A stretch of DNA of 64,000 nt from Mixta intestinalis (GTDB lineage Bacteria; Pseudomonadota; Gammaproteobacteria; Enterobacterales; Enterobacteriaceae). Shown here piece by piece: positions 18,212-27,792 of this stretch. The stretch spans positions 1,984,001 to 2,048,000 of the forward strand of contig NZ_CP028271.1 of the NCBI RefSeq assembly GCF_009914055.1. Reading direction: 5' to 3'. The notes below the pieces were generated by a model, which saw only the letters and a list, made by a program, of their open reading frames with translations, was not told where the DNA came from and made no database searches. The position numbers were made by a program, and so were the translations under genes. The first letter of the stretch is position 1. Each line of letters begins with the position of its first letter.

Positions 18212-21200
18212 AATTCTTTGCGCTGTTTATCTATCGCCCGGTCGCTACCTGTCTGTTGACGCTGGCGATCGCGCTGGTGGGCATCCTCGGCTATCGCCTG
18301 CTGCCGGTCGCGCCGCTGCCGCAGGTTGATTTTCCGGTGATTATGGTCAGCGCCTCGCTGCCGGGCGCCTCGCCGGAAACCATGGCATCCTCGGTTGCCA
18401 CGCCGCTGGAGCGCTCGCTGGGACGCATCGCCGGCGTCAGCGAAATGACCTCCACCAGTTCGCTGGGCAGTACGCGCATCATTATGGTGTTTGACTACGA
18501 TCGCGATATCAACGGCGCGGCGCGCGACGTACAGGCGGCGATCAATGCGGCGCAAAGCCTGCTGCCGAGCGGGATGCCGAGCCGTCCCAACTGGCGCAAA
18601 GCCAACCCTTCCGACGCACCGATTATGATTATGACGCTGACCTCGGATGACTGGACGCCCGGTCAGCTTTACGATTACGCCTCCACGCAGCTGGCGCAGA
18701 AGCTGTCGCAGATCGAAGGCGTCGGTGACGTTACCGTTGGCGGCAGTTCACTGCCCGCCGTGCGCGTGGCGCTCAACCCGCAGGCGCTGTTTAATCAGGG
18801 CGTTTCACTGGATGCGGTGCGCTCGGCCATTTCCGCCGCCAACGTGCGTCGCCCACAGGGGGCGCTGGAAACCGGCACACAGCGCTGGCAGCTGAAAACC
18901 AACGATGAGCTAAAAACCGCCGCGGAGTATCGCCCGCTGGTAGTGCACTACAACAACGGTGCGGCGGTACGCTTGCAGGATGTCGCCACGGTCAGCGACT
19001 CGGTACAGGACGTACGCAACGCCGGGATGACCAACGCCAAACCGGCGGTACTGTTGGTGATCCGCAAAACCGCCGAGGCCAACATCATTCAGACGGTGGA
19101 TCGTATCCGCGCCGAAATACCAGAACTGCGTGAATCGATTCCCGCTGCCATTTCGCTGGCCATCGCCCAGGACCGTTCGCCAACCATTCGCGCCTCTCTG
19201 GAAGAGGTAGAGCAGTCGCTGGTGATCGCCGTAGCGCTGGTGATTCTGGTGGTGTTTCTGTTCCTGCGTTCCGGACGCGCCACGCTGATTCCGGCGGTGG
19301 CGGTGCCGGTATCGCTGATCGGTACGTTTGCCGCCATGTACCTGTGCGGCTTCAGCCTGAATAACCTGTCGCTGATGGCGCTGACCATCGCCACCGGCTT
19401 TGTGGTGGATGACGCCATCGTGGTGCTGGAGAATATTTCCCGCCATATTGAAGCGGGCATGAAGCCGTTGCAGGCGGCGCTACAGGGGGTACGAGAAGTC
19501 GGCTTTACCGTACTGTCGATGAGCGTGTCGCTGGTGGCGGTGTTTATTCCGCTGCTGCTGATGGGCGGTCTGGTTGGGCGTCTGTTCCGCGAATTCGCCG
19601 TCACGCTGTCGGTGGCGATCCTGATTTCGCTGGTGATCTCACTGACCTTAACGCCGATGATGTGCGCCTGGCTGCTGAAGGCAAAGCGCAGCGAGGCGCC
19701 GCGCAATAATCATTTTAACCGTATGATGCAGGGGCTACAGCACGGTTATGGCCGTTCGCTGCACTGGGTGCTCGATCGCGCACGCTGGACGCTGCTGGTG
19801 CTGTTGGCAACCATCGGCCTGACGATTTACCTCTATATCACTATTCCAAAAACCTTTTTCCCGGAACAGGATACCGGGCGGCTGATGGGCTTTATCTCTG
19901 CCGATCAGAGCATTTCCTTCCAGGCAATGCGCGGCAAGCTGTCAGACTTTATGAAAATTATCCGTGAAGATCCGGCGGTAGATAACGTGACCGGCTTTAC
20001 CGGCGGCTCGCGCACCAACAGCGGTTCGATGTTTATTTCGCTGAAGCCGCTCTCTGAGCGCAAAGAGAGCGCTCAACAGATTATTGCCCGCCTGCGCGTC
20101 AAGCTGGCGAAAGAGCCGGGTGCCAGCCTGTTCCTGATGCCGGTACAGGATATTCGCGTCGGCGGACGCCAGGCCAACGCCAGCTACCAGTACACGCTGC
20201 TGTCGGACAGCCTGAGCGATCTGCGTGAATGGGAGCCGAAAATCCGGCAGGCCTTCAGCAAGCTACCGGATCTCGCCGACGTCAGCTCCGATCAGCAGGA
20301 TAAGGGCGCGGAGATGGCGCTGACTTACGATCGCGAAAGTATGGCGCGGCTCGGTATCAGCGTGTCGGACGCCAATGCCTTGCTCAATAACGCCTTTGGT
20401 CAGCGTCAGGTTTCTACTATCTATCAGCCGCTAAACCAGTACAAAGTGGTGATGGAAGTCGACCCGCGCTACACCCAGGATATCAGCGCGCTCGATCAGA
20501 TGTTTGTGGTCAACGGCGATGGCAAGGCGATCCCGCTCTCCTGGTTTGCCCGCTGGCAGCCTTCTAACGCGCCGCTGTCGGTCAACCATCAGGGGCTTTC
20601 CGCCGCGTCAACCATTGCCTTTAACCTGCCGGAAGGCGTTTCGCTGTCGCAGGCATCAGAATCCATCGAACGAACCATGACCGCGCTTGGCGTTCCTTCC
20701 AGCGTGCGCGGCAACTTTGCTGGCACAGCACAGGTGTTTAAAGAGACGCAGAACAGCCAGCTCTGGCTGATAATTGCAGCTATCGCCACGGTGTATATTG
20801 TGCTGGGCATATTATATGAAAGCTATGTACATCCGCTTACTATCCTTTCGACCCTGCCATCGGCGGGCGTCGGCGCGCTGCTGGCGCTGGAGGGATTTGG
20901 CGCACCGTTCAGCCTGATTGCGCTAATCGGTATCATGCTGCTGATCGGTATCGTGAAGAAAAATGCCATTATGATGGTTGATTTCGCGCTGGACGCGCAG
21001 CGTAACAGCGGCATGGCACCACGCGAGGCCATTTATCAGGCGTCACTGCTGCGTTTTCGCCCGATCCTGATGACCACGCTGGCTGCCCTGCTGGGCGCGC
21101 TGCCGCTGGTACTGACCAGCGGGGATGGTGCGGAACTAAGACAACCGCTGGGGATTACCATTGTTGGCGGCCTGGTAATGAGTCAGCTGTTAACGCTCTA

Positions 21201-21273
21201 TACCACGCCGGTGGTTTATCTCTATATGGATAAGCTGCGTCGACGTAAACAGCCAGTTCCTGTGGCCGGTTAA
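18208..21273 (+). CDS. mdtC: MdtC, RND multidrug efflux transporter subunit
   Basis: This is the second pump subunit (1021 residues, E. coli 1025) of the heteromeric MdtBC transporter. It shares the RND plan with MdtB, including ATGFVVDDAIVVLENISRHIE and GIVKKNAIMMVDFALDAQ. In E. coli MdtC carries the drug-binding role while MdtB supplies proton conduction. It starts with GTG, overlapping the mdtB stop by four bases (GTGA). The two halves have similar DNA, reflecting tandem duplication of an ancestral pump gene. Confidence 0.97.
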   Translation: MKFFALFIYRPVATCLLTLAIALVGILGYRLLPVAPLPQVDFPVIMVSASLPGASPETMASSVATPLERSLGRIAGVSEMTSTSSLGSTRIIMVFDYDRDINGAARDVQAAINAAQSLLPSGMPSRPNWRKANPSDAPIMIMTLTSDDWTPGQLYDYASTQLAQKLSQIEGVGDVTVGGSSLPAVRVALNPQALFNQGVSLDAVRSAISAANVRRPQGALETGTQRWQLKTNDELKTAAEYRPLVVHYNNGAAVRLQDVATVSDSVQDVRNAGMTNAKPAVLLVIRKTAEANIIQTVDRIRAEIPELRESIPAAISLAIAQDRSPTIRASLEEVEQSLVIAVALVILVVFLFLRSGRATLIPAVAVPVSLIGTFAAMYLCGFSLNNLSLMALTIATGFVVDDAIVVLENISRHIEAGMKPLQAALQGVREVGFTVLSMSVSLVAVFIPLLLMGGLVGRLFREFAVTLSVAILISLVISLTLTPMMCAWLLKAKRSEAPRNNHFNRMMQGLQHGYGRSLHWVLDRARWTLLVLLATIGLTIYLYITIPKTFFPEQDTGRLMGFISADQSISFQAMRGKLSDFMKIIREDPAVDNVTGFTGGSRTNSGSMFISLKPLSERKESAQQIIARLRVKLAKEPGASLFLMPVQDIRVGGRQANASYQYTLLSDSLSDLREWEPKIRQAFSKLPDLADVSSDQQDKGAEMALTYDRESMARLGISVSDANALLNNAFGQRQVSTIYQPLNQYKVVMEVDPRYTQDISALDQMFVVNGDGKAIPLSWFARWQPSNAPLSVNHQGLSAASTIAFNLPEGVSLSQASESIERTMTALGVPSSVRGNFAGTAQVFKETQNSQLWLIIAAIATVYIVLGILYESYVHPLTILSTLPSAGVGALLALEGFGAPFSLIALIGIMLLIGIVKKNAIMMVDFALDAQRNSGMAPREAIYQASLLRFRPILMTTLAALLGALPLVLTSGDGAELRQPLGITIVGGLVMSQLLTLYTTPVVYLYMDKLRRRKQPVPVAG

Positions 21274-21324
21274 CCCGCCTTCAGGCTGGCTGGCGGCAGG
21301 CTCGACGTGTAACAGAGGCAAATT

Positions 21325-22731
21325 ATGAAGAATGCTCAATCTGCATCGGTACGCTGGCAGCTGTGGATCGTCGCCATCGGTTTCTTTATGCAGACGCTGG
21401 ATACTACTATCGTTAACACCGCCCTGCCCTCAATGGCGCGTGATTTGGGCGTCGATCCGCTCCAGATGCATTCGGTGGTGGTTTCCTACGTGTTGACCGT
21501 CGCCGTCACGCTGCCGCTCAGCGGCTGGCTGGCGGATCGCTTTGGCGTGCGCAACATTTTCTTTAGCGCCATCGTGCTGTTCAGCCTCGGCTCGCTGTTT
21601 TGCGCCCTGGCCGGTTCGCTGGATCAGCTGGTGCTGGCACGCGTGCTACAGGGGTTCGGCGGCGCGATGCTGGTGCCGGTGGGGCGCCTGACGGTGATGA
21701 AGATCGTGCCACGCGCACAGTATATGGCGGCAATGACGTTCGTCACGCTGCCGGGACAGGTAGGTCCGCTGGTCGGGCCGGCACTGGGCGGTGTACTGGT
21801 AGAGTACGCCAGCTGGCACTGGATTTTCCTGATTAATCTGCCGGTCGGCATTATTGGCGCTATCGCTACCCTGACGCTAATGCCGAACTACTCGATGCAA
21901 ACGCGCCGCTTTGATTTTTCCGGCTTTCTGCTGTTGGCAATCGGTATGGCAACGCTGACGCTGGCGCTGGACAGTCAGCACGATACCGCGCCGCTGAAGC
22001 TGGGGCTGCTGCTGCTCACCGGCCTGTTTGCGCTGTTGTTCTATCTGATGCATGCGCGCGGCAACGATAACGCGCTGTTCAGCCTGAAGCTGTTCGCTAA
22101 CCGTACCTATTCCATCGGCCTGCTCGGTAGCCTGACCGGGCGCATCGGCAGCGGCATGTTGCCATTTATGACGCCGCTGTTCTTACAGCTCGGCCTCGGC
22201 TACAGTCCGTTTCACGCCGGGTTGATGATGATTCCGATGGTGCTTGGCAATATGGGGATGAAGCGTATCGTAGTGCAGATCGTCAACCGCTTCGGCTACC
22301 GCAATGTGCTGGTCGGATCGACGCTGGCGCTCGCCGTAGTAGTATTGCTGTTTCCGCTGGTAGCGCTGCTGGGCTGGACCTGGGCGCTGCCGGTGGTACT
22401 GTTCTTCCAGGGAATGGTCAACGCGATTCGCTTTTCGTCGATGAATACGCTGACGCTGAAGGAACTGCCGGATAACCTCGCCTCCAGCGGCAACAGCCTG
22501 TTGTCGATGGTAATGCAGCTTTCAATGAGTATCGGCGTCACCATTGCCGGGCTGCTGCTGGGTGCCTTCGGTCATCATGCCGCTGCCGACAGCCCCATGG
22601 CACATGAAACCTTTATCCACACCTGGCTCTGCGTGGCACTGATTATTGCGCTGGCCGCGCTGGTATTCTGGCGCGTACCGAAAGAAAACAGTAAAAATGC
22701 GGTCCTGAGCCGCAGGAGATCGTCACGTTAA
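21325..22731 (+). CDS. mdtD: MdtD, MFS transporter (DHA2 type, 14 segments)
   Basis: The 468-residue major facilitator carries the DHA2 drug:H+ antiporter marks: QTLDTTIVNTALPSMARDLG in segment 1, GWLADRFGVRNIF motif A after segment 2, and VLQGFGGAMLVPVGRLTVMKI motif B/C region. It lies between the RND genes and baeS, as in E. coli. Its E. coli counterpart is not needed for MdtABC-mediated drug resistance and has been proposed to export citrate; I infer no substrate. Its TAA shares one base with the baeS ATG. Confidence 0.94.
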   Translation: MKNAQSASVRWQLWIVAIGFFMQTLDTTIVNTALPSMARDLGVDPLQMHSVVVSYVLTVAVTLPLSGWLADRFGVRNIFFSAIVLFSLGSLFCALAGSLDQLVLARVLQGFGGAMLVPVGRLTVMKIVPRAQYMAAMTFVTLPGQVGPLVGPALGGVLVEYASWHWIFLINLPVGIIGAIATLTLMPNYSMQTRRFDFSGFLLLAIGMATLTLALDSQHDTAPLKLGLLLLTGLFALLFYLMHARGNDNALFSLKLFANRTYSIGLLGSLTGRIGSGMLPFMTPLFLQLGLGYSPFHAGLMMIPMVLGNMGMKRIVVQIVNRFGYRNVLVGSTLALAVVVLLFPLVALLGWTWALPVVLFFQGMVNAIRFSSMNTLTLKELPDNLASSGNSLLSMVMQLSMSIGVTIAGLLLGAFGHHAAADSPMAHETFIHTWLCVALIIALAALVFWRVPKENSKNAVLSRRRSSR

Positions 22732-24113
22732 TGGATAAACTGCGTTTTGGCATCAGCGCAAAGCTGTTTTGCGCGATTTTCTTTACCTGCATGCTGGTGC
22801 TGATCACCATGCACTGGGGCGTACGCCTCAGCTTCGAGCATGGCTTTATTGATTACATCAAGCGCGGCAACGAGCAGCGGCTGACACTAATGAGCGAGGC
22901 GCTGGCGGAGCAGTATCAGCAGCACGGCAACTGGAACTTCCTGCGCAATAATAACCGGTCGATGTTCTCAATCCTGCGCTCGCTGGAGCAGAATCCCGAT
23001 AACAATAACTACCTGCCGCCGCACGGCTGGCGCACACAGTTTTGGGTGGTCGATCAGCGCTATCGCGTGCTGTTTGGCCCTCACGCGCGGGTGCCACAGG
23101 AGGGCATCCGGCACAGTATCACCACCGATAACGGCCACGTGGTTGGCTGGGTGGTCGGCTCGCCGCCGGAGCGGCTGACGCGCAGCGCCGATATCAACTT
23201 CGATCAACAGCAACGGCGCACCAGCTGGCTGATTGTTGGCCTGTCTACGCTGCTGGCGGCGGCGGTAACCTGGCTGATGTCGCGTGGCCTGCTGGCACCG
23301 GTAAAACGCCTGGTGGCAGGCACCCATCAGCTGGCGGCGGGACACTTTACCAGCCGGGTGGCGGTCAGCAGTAACGATGAACTGGGACGGCTGGCACAGG
23401 ATTTCAACCGTCTCGCCAGCTCGCTGGAAAAGAATGAAAGTATGCGCCGCGCCTTTATGGCAGATATTTCCCACGAGCTGCGCACGCCGCTGGCGATCCT
23501 GCGCGGCGAGCTGGAAGCGATGCAGGATGGCGTACGTAAGTTAACGCCGGAAGCGGTCAGTTCGTTGCTGATGGAGGTCGGCACGCTGACCAAACTGGTG
23601 GACGATCTGCATCAGCTGTCGCTTTCCGATGAAGGTGCCCTCGCCTATCGTAAAAGCAATACCGATCTGGCGGCGCTGCTGGAGATGGTGGCCGGTAATT
23701 TTCACGCCCGCTACGCCAGCCATAACCTGACGCTAAAGCTGGAACTGCCGGAGCACGCGCCGTTTTTTGGCGATCCTGACCGGCTGATTCAGCTGTTTAC
23801 TAACCTGCTGGAAAACAGCCTGCGCTATACCGATCGCAACGGCAGCGTCAGCCTGGCGCTTTACGCCAGCACCGCAGGCTGGCGGCTGCTGATCGATGAT
23901 TCCGCGCCGGGAGTGGATGACGCGCAACGCGAGCAGATTTTCGAACGCTTCTACCGCACCGAAGGATCGCGCAATCGCGCCAGCGGCGGTTCCGGGCTGG
24001 GGCTGGCTATCTGTCGAAATATTGTCGAAGCGCATGGCGGGGTGATGTCTGCGGATCACTCCGATTTAGGTGGACTGCAAATCAGAGTAGACTTACCGCA
24101 TGATAAACTCTGA
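22731..24113 (+). CDS. baeS: BaeS, envelope-stress sensor histidine kinase
   Basis: This is the inner-membrane kinase of the BaeSR system that senses envelope stress and toxic compounds. The 460-residue protein has a first membrane segment (about 10-33), a periplasmic sensor, a second segment (about 165-185), a HAMP domain, a dimerisation domain with the phospho-acceptor His248 in ADISHELRTPL, and an ATPase domain with N box NLLENSLRY, G1 DDSAPGVDD and G2 GGSGLGLAI. Its start overlaps the mdtD stop, and baeR follows after 11 bases. Confidence 0.96.
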   Translation: MDKLRFGISAKLFCAIFFTCMLVLITMHWGVRLSFEHGFIDYIKRGNEQRLTLMSEALAEQYQQHGNWNFLRNNNRSMFSILRSLEQNPDNNNYLPPHGWRTQFWVVDQRYRVLFGPHARVPQEGIRHSITTDNGHVVGWVVGSPPERLTRSADINFDQQQRRTSWLIVGLSTLLAAAVTWLMSRGLLAPVKRLVAGTHQLAAGHFTSRVAVSSNDELGRLAQDFNRLASSLEKNESMRRAFMADISHELRTPLAILRGELEAMQDGVRKLTPEAVSSLLMEVGTLTKLVDDLHQLSLSDEGALAYRKSNTDLAALLEMVAGNFHARYASHNLTLKLELPEHAPFFGDPDRLIQLFTNLLENSLRYTDRNGSVSLALYASTAGWRLLIDDSAPGVDDAQREQIFERFYRTEGSRNRASGGSGLGLAICRNIVEAHGGVMSADHSDLGGLQIRVDLPHDKL

Positions 24114-24124
24114 ACAGTCAGCCC

Positions 24125-24829
24125 ATGAATGAATTTACCCAGCCACTGATCCTGATTGTGGAAGATGAGCCGAAGATTGCTCAGCTGATGATTGATTATC
24201 TGCAGGCGGCCAACTACCGCACTCATCACCTGGCGCGCGGCGATGAGGTGGTAAGCTTTGTGCAGCAGACGCCGCCGGATCTGCTGTTGCTGGACCTGAT
24301 GCTGCCCGGCCTTGATGGTCTGTCGGTCTGCCGCGAGCTGCGGCGCTTTTCTGAACTGCCGATCATTATGGTGACCGCCAAAATCGAGGAGATCGATCGG
24401 CTGCTGGGGCTGGAGATTGGCGCAGATGACTATATCTGCAAACCGTTCAGCCCACGTGAAGTGGTGGCGCGCGTAAAAACTATTCTGCGCCGCTGCCGCC
24501 GTCCGGCAGAAGAAGCCGCATCGCCCTCGCCGCTGGTGATTGACGAAGGACGCTTCCAGGCAAGCTGGGACGGCAAAACGCTCGATCTGACGCCCGCCGA
24601 GTTTCGCCTGCTGAAAACGCTGGCGCAGGAACCGGGTAAAGTCTTTTCACGCGAGCAGCTGCTGAACCACCTGTATGATGACTACCGCGTAGTGACCGAC
24701 CGCACCATCGACAGCCATATCAAAAATCTGCGCCGCAAGCTGGAAGCGCTGGACGCCGATCAGCCCTTTATTCGCGCCGTCTACGGCATGGGCTATCGCT
24801 GGGAAGCGGATGTGTGTCGTTTGATCTAG
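24125..24829 (+). CDS. baeR: BaeR, OmpR-family response regulator
   Basis: The 234-residue regulator has a receiver domain with acidic pocket VEDE (residues 12-15), phospho-acceptor Asp57 in LLLLDLMLPG and Lys in KPFSPRE, followed by an OmpR/PhoB winged helix (about 130-228, with TPAEFRLLKTL and RTIDSHIKNLRRKLE). When phosphorylated by BaeS it activates mdtABCD, acrD, spy and its own operon in E. coli. It is the last gene of the mdt-bae operon. Confidence 0.96.
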   Translation: MNEFTQPLILIVEDEPKIAQLMIDYLQAANYRTHHLARGDEVVSFVQQTPPDLLLLDLMLPGLDGLSVCRELRRFSELPIIMVTAKIEEIDRLLGLEIGADDYICKPFSPREVVARVKTILRRCRRPAEEAASPSPLVIDEGRFQASWDGKTLDLTPAEFRLLKTLAQEPGKVFSREQLLNHLYDDYRVVTDRTIDSHIKNLRRKLEALDADQPFIRAVYGMGYRWEADVCRLI

Positions 24830-24877
24830 CGCAATTTACATCACGCTGTACGGCGCTTAGAATTCTTCTCCCTTTTA

Positions 24878-24904
24878 ACGGGCCATCAATGTCGATGTGC
24901 CCGT
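24878..24904. terminator. Stem-loop between baeR and yegQ
   Basis: ACGGGC-CATC pairs with GATG-(t)-GCCCGT around a 6-base loop, giving about ten base pairs with one bulge. No T-run follows on either strand, so it may be a weak terminator after baeR or structure in the yegQ leader. Confidence 0.4.
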
Positions 24905-24940
24905 CCGCAATATCTGACCTGACATCAGACTGAGAACGCT

Positions 24941-26323
24941 ATGTTTAAACCGGAACTCCTCTCTCCCGCCGGCTCGCTGAAAAATATGCGCTACGCCTTC
25001 GCCTATGGCGCTGACGCCGTATATGCCGGCCAGCCGCGCTACAGCCTGCGCGTGCGCAATAATGAATTCAACCACCAGAATCTGGCGCAGGGCATCAAAG
25101 AAGCGCATGCGCTGGGCAAAAAGTTTTACGTGGTGGTAAATATCGCGCCGCATAACGCCAAACTGAAAACCTTTATCCGCGACCTACAGCCGGTTATCGA
25201 GATGCAGCCGGACGCGCTGATTATGTCCGATCCCGGCCTGATTATGATGGTGCGTGAGGCGTTTCCGGCGATGGCAATTCACCTGTCGGTACAGGCAAAC
25301 GCGGTGAACTGGGCGACGGTAAAATTCTGGCAGCAGATGGGGCTGACGCGCGTGATTCTGTCGCGCGAGCTGTCGCTGGAAGAGATCGAAGAAATTCGCC
25401 GCCAGGTACCAGAGATGGAGCTGGAGATTTTCGTCCACGGCGCGCTCTGCATGGCCTACTCTGGTCGCTGTCTGCTTTCCGGCTATATCAACAAGCGCGA
25501 TCCCAACCAGGGAACCTGCACTAACGCTTGCCGCTGGGAATATAAAGTGCAGGAAGGCAAAGAAGATGAAGTGGGCAATATTGTCCATCAGCATGAGCCT
25601 ATCCCGGTACAAAACATCACGCCCACCCTCGGCACGGGCCAGCCGACCGATAAAGTGTTTATGATTGAAGAAGCGATGCGTCCCGGCGAATACATGACCG
25701 CCTTCGAGGATGAGCACGGCACCTATATCATGAACTCGAAGGATCTGCGTGCGGTAGCGCACGTCGAACGCCTGACGCGCATGGGCGTCCATTCGCTGAA
25801 AATCGAAGGCCGCACGAAATCATTTTATTATTGCGCCCGTACCGCCCAGGTTTACCGCCGCGCCATCGACGATGCTGCCGCCGGTAAGCCTTTCGATCCC
25901 ACCTTGCTGGCAACGCTGGAAGGGCTGGCGCATCGCGGCTATACCGAGGGCTTCCTGCGTCGTCATACGCACGACAGTTATCAGAACTATGATTACGGCT
26001 ATTCTGTCTCCGATCGTCAACAGTTTGTTGGCGAATTTACCGGCGAACGGCGCGGCGATCTGGCGCAGGTGGCGGTAAAAAATAAATTTTCTCTCGGTGA
26101 CAGCCTGGAACTGATGACGCCAGCCGGAAACCTTCACTTTACGCTGGCCTCACTGGAAAACGATAAAGGCCAGCTGGTGGACGTCGCGCCAGGCAACGGG
26201 CACATCGTCTGGCTGCCGGTTCCGGCGGACATGGATATCGCCTTTGCGCTGCTGATGCGTAACCTGAATGGCACCACAACACGTGATCCACACCGAGAAA
26301 ATCAAACCACCACGGTAAAATAA
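24941..26323 (+). CDS. trhP: TrhP (YegQ), tRNA U34 5-hydroxylation protein, U32 peptidase family
   Basis: TrhP uses prephenate-dependent chemistry to form 5-hydroxyuridine at the tRNA wobble base, the precursor of cmo5U/mo5U. The 460-residue length compares with 453 in E. coli. The U32 signature region FVHGALCMAYSGRCLLSGYINKRDPNQGTCTNACRW has four Cys, probable ligands of an iron-sulfur cluster. LLSPAGSLKNMRYAFAYGADAVYAG marks the barrel start. The small RNA gene cyaR follows immediately, as in E. coli. Confidence 0.94.
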   Translation: MFKPELLSPAGSLKNMRYAFAYGADAVYAGQPRYSLRVRNNEFNHQNLAQGIKEAHALGKKFYVVVNIAPHNAKLKTFIRDLQPVIEMQPDALIMSDPGLIMMVREAFPAMAIHLSVQANAVNWATVKFWQQMGLTRVILSRELSLEEIEEIRRQVPEMELEIFVHGALCMAYSGRCLLSGYINKRDPNQGTCTNACRWEYKVQEGKEDEVGNIVHQHEPIPVQNITPTLGTGQPTDKVFMIEEAMRPGEYMTAFEDEHGTYIMNSKDLRAVAHVERLTRMGVHSLKIEGRTKSFYYCARTAQVYRRAIDDAAAGKPFDPTLLATLEGLAHRGYTEGFLRRHTHDSYQNYDYGYSVSDRQQFVGEFTGERRGDLAQVAVKNKFSLGDSLELMTPAGNLHFTLASLENDKGQLVDVAPGNGHIVWLPVPADMDIAFALLMRNLNGTTTRDPHRENQTTTVK

Positions 26324-26342
26324 TTTCGCTGAGTGACCGTTT

Positions 26343-26358
26343 TTAGAATTTGATCACA
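26343..26358 (+). promoter_or_regulatory. CRP-binding site of cyaR
   Basis: TTAGA-N6-TCACA matches the CRP consensus TGTGA-N6-TCACA at 8 of 10 core positions, with an extended right half GATCACATT. Its centre (26350.5) is about 42 bases before the inferred CyaR 5' end, the class II activator position, and a -10-like TAACAT at 26380-26385 is correctly placed. CRP activation of cyaR is established in E. coli. Confidence 0.8.
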
Positions 26359-26392
26359 TTAGCCAGCGCGGTTTCTCGTTAACATCGCGCCT

Positions 26393-26473
26393 GCTAAAAC
26401 GAGTAAAAATAAACAGCAGTCTGTACCAGGAACCACCTCCTTCGCCCGCCCGGCTCCCCCGCGCGGGTTTTTT
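26393..26473 (+). ncRNA. cyaR: CyaR (RyeE) small regulatory RNA
   Basis: CyaR is an Hfq-dependent sRNA that, in E. coli and Salmonella, represses ompX, luxS, nadE and yqaE by pairing to their ribosome sites. The seed block TGTACCAGGAACCACCTCCTT (26420-26440) is identical to E. coli CyaR. It is followed by a GC-rich hairpin (CCCGC...GCGGG) and six T residues, the Rho-independent terminator typical of an Hfq sRNA. The terminator stem differs in sequence from E. coli but keeps its shape. Position after yegQ is also conserved. The 5' end is inferred from alignment to the E. coli RNA and from the promoter spacing. Confidence 0.93.
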
Positions 26474-26576
26474 CTTTCGGTATGCTCCTAAAGCCCCGCC
26501 GCCACGCTGCGTTTCTTCTGTCTGTGCTATAAACTCAATGCAATACTCTGCGTAATTAGCTGCCAAGGGAAATAGC

Positions 26577-27476
26577 ATGGAACAACAGGCTCTGACGCTG
26601 GTCATTCTCAACGGAAAAGGTGCCGGTAATGATGCGCTGCGCGAGGCGATTTACGCGCTGCGTGATGAAGGCTATCCAATAGCGGTGCGCGTTACCTGGG
26701 AAGCGGGTGACGGCGAACGCTATTTGCAGGAGGCCATCAGATTAAACGCAGCCACCGTGGTGGCAGGCGGCGGCGATGGCACCATTAATGAACTGGCGAA
26801 CGCGTTAGCAAAGCTGCCTGTCGCCTCGCGCCCGGTACTCGGTATTTTACCGCTGGGTACCGCCAATGATTTTGCCACCAGCACCGGTATTCCCGAAGAG
26901 CCTGGTGCCGCGCTGCGGCTGGCTATCTTTGGCAAAGCGGTCAATATTGATCTCGCGCGCGTAAACGGCGATCGCTATTTTATCAATATGGCTACGGGCG
27001 GCTTTGGCACCCGTATCACGACCGAAACCCCGGAAAAGCTGAAATCGGCACTGGGCGGCGTCTCCTATTTTATTCATGGTCTGATGCGCATGGATACGCT
27101 AAAGGCGGACAGCTGCACCATCAGCGGCCCCAACTTTGACTGGCGCGGCGATGCGCTAGCCATCGGCGTCGGCAACGGACGTCAGGCGGGCGGCGGGCAG
27201 CGTCTCTGTCCCCGGGCGCTGATTAATGACGGGCTGCTGGATCTCAGCATCATCACGTCGCAGGAACTGCTTTCGACGCTGCTGCATTCGCTGACCAGCG
27301 ATGAACAGAATCCCAATATCGTTGCCGCTACCCTGCCCTGGCTGAAAATTACCTCGCCAAATGAAATGACCTTTAACCTCGATGGCGAACCGCTCAGCGG
27401 CACCGAATTTTATATCGACGTGGTGCCCGGCGCGCTGGCCTGTCGTCTGCCGCCGCTCTGCCCGTTACTTGCCTGA
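26577..27476 (+). CDS. yegS: YegS, lipid kinase (diacylglycerol kinase fold)
   Basis: The 299-residue cytosolic protein has a DAGK catalytic domain (LVILNGKGAGNDALREAIYALRDEGYPIAVRVTWEAGD) with the nucleotide-binding motif VVAGGGDGTINELANAL near residue 65 and GILPLGTANDFATS following. YegS from E. coli phosphorylates phosphatidylglycerol in vitro; the natural lipid is unknown. It is a single gene, followed by a hairpin. Confidence 0.94.
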   Translation: MEQQALTLVILNGKGAGNDALREAIYALRDEGYPIAVRVTWEAGDGERYLQEAIRLNAATVVAGGGDGTINELANALAKLPVASRPVLGILPLGTANDFATSTGIPEEPGAALRLAIFGKAVNIDLARVNGDRYFINMATGGFGTRITTETPEKLKSALGGVSYFIHGLMRMDTLKADSCTISGPNFDWRGDALAIGVGNGRQAGGGQRLCPRALINDGLLDLSIITSQELLSTLLHSLTSDEQNPNIVAATLPWLKITSPNEMTFNLDGEPLSGTEFYIDVVPGALACRLPPLCPLLA

Positions 27477-27489
27477 TCCTTACTGTACG

Positions 27490-27521
27490 CCTGTCTGCCA
27501 CCGGTTGCCTCTACAGACAGG
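27490..27521 (+). terminator. Hairpin after yegS
   Basis: CCTGTCTG pairs with CAGACAGG (8 bp) across a 16-base loop, 14 bases after the yegS stop. A short T-containing stretch follows but no clean T-run, so termination efficiency is uncertain. Confidence 0.45.
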
Positions 27522-27743
27522 CCCATTTCCGATCGATTTTTCCTCAGCGTGCTCTCCCTGATTTATGCTGCTGCAAACCGGCAACGGCTGGCCCAGCTGG
27601 CAACGATCGTGGGCTGACCGCCTGTACGATCGTACCCGGTCTGCTATCGCAGATCGATATCCTGCGCCTGTCGGAAACGGTATCCGCTAAAAGACAAAAA
27701 GAATATCAGGACTGGTAACAACATTAACCGTCTTAAAAAACAG

Positions 27744-27759
27744 TGTGACGGCGATCGCT
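27744..27759 (+). promoter_or_regulatory. CRP-like site upstream of rspA
   Basis: TGTGA-N6-TCGCT matches the CRP core at 8 of 10 positions with a perfect left half. It lies about 80 bases before the rspA start and 23 bases before the GntR-type operator. Catabolite control of a sugar-acid operon would be expected, but only motif and position support it. Confidence 0.4.
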
Positions 27760-27781
27760 CATTCGCATCAGACCACTTGTA

Positions 27782-27792
27782 TGGTAGTACGA
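27782..27792 (+). promoter_or_regulatory. Possible RspR operator (FadR-type GntR motif)
   Basis: TGGTAGTACGA fits the TNGTNNNACNA half-palindrome typical of FadR-subfamily GntR regulators. It sits about 47 bases upstream of rspA. The GntR regulator RspR is encoded at the other end of the same group. Confidence 0.4.

Noticed and set aside
15089..21273. mdtB and mdtC as one locally duplicated gene or assembly artefact
   Set aside because: They are distinct RND subunits of a normal heteromeric pump, in the standard order, with different sequences throughout.
26354..26611. 85-codon minus-strand frame between yegQ and yegS
   Set aside because: The region is the cyaR RNA gene with promoter and terminator on the plus strand.
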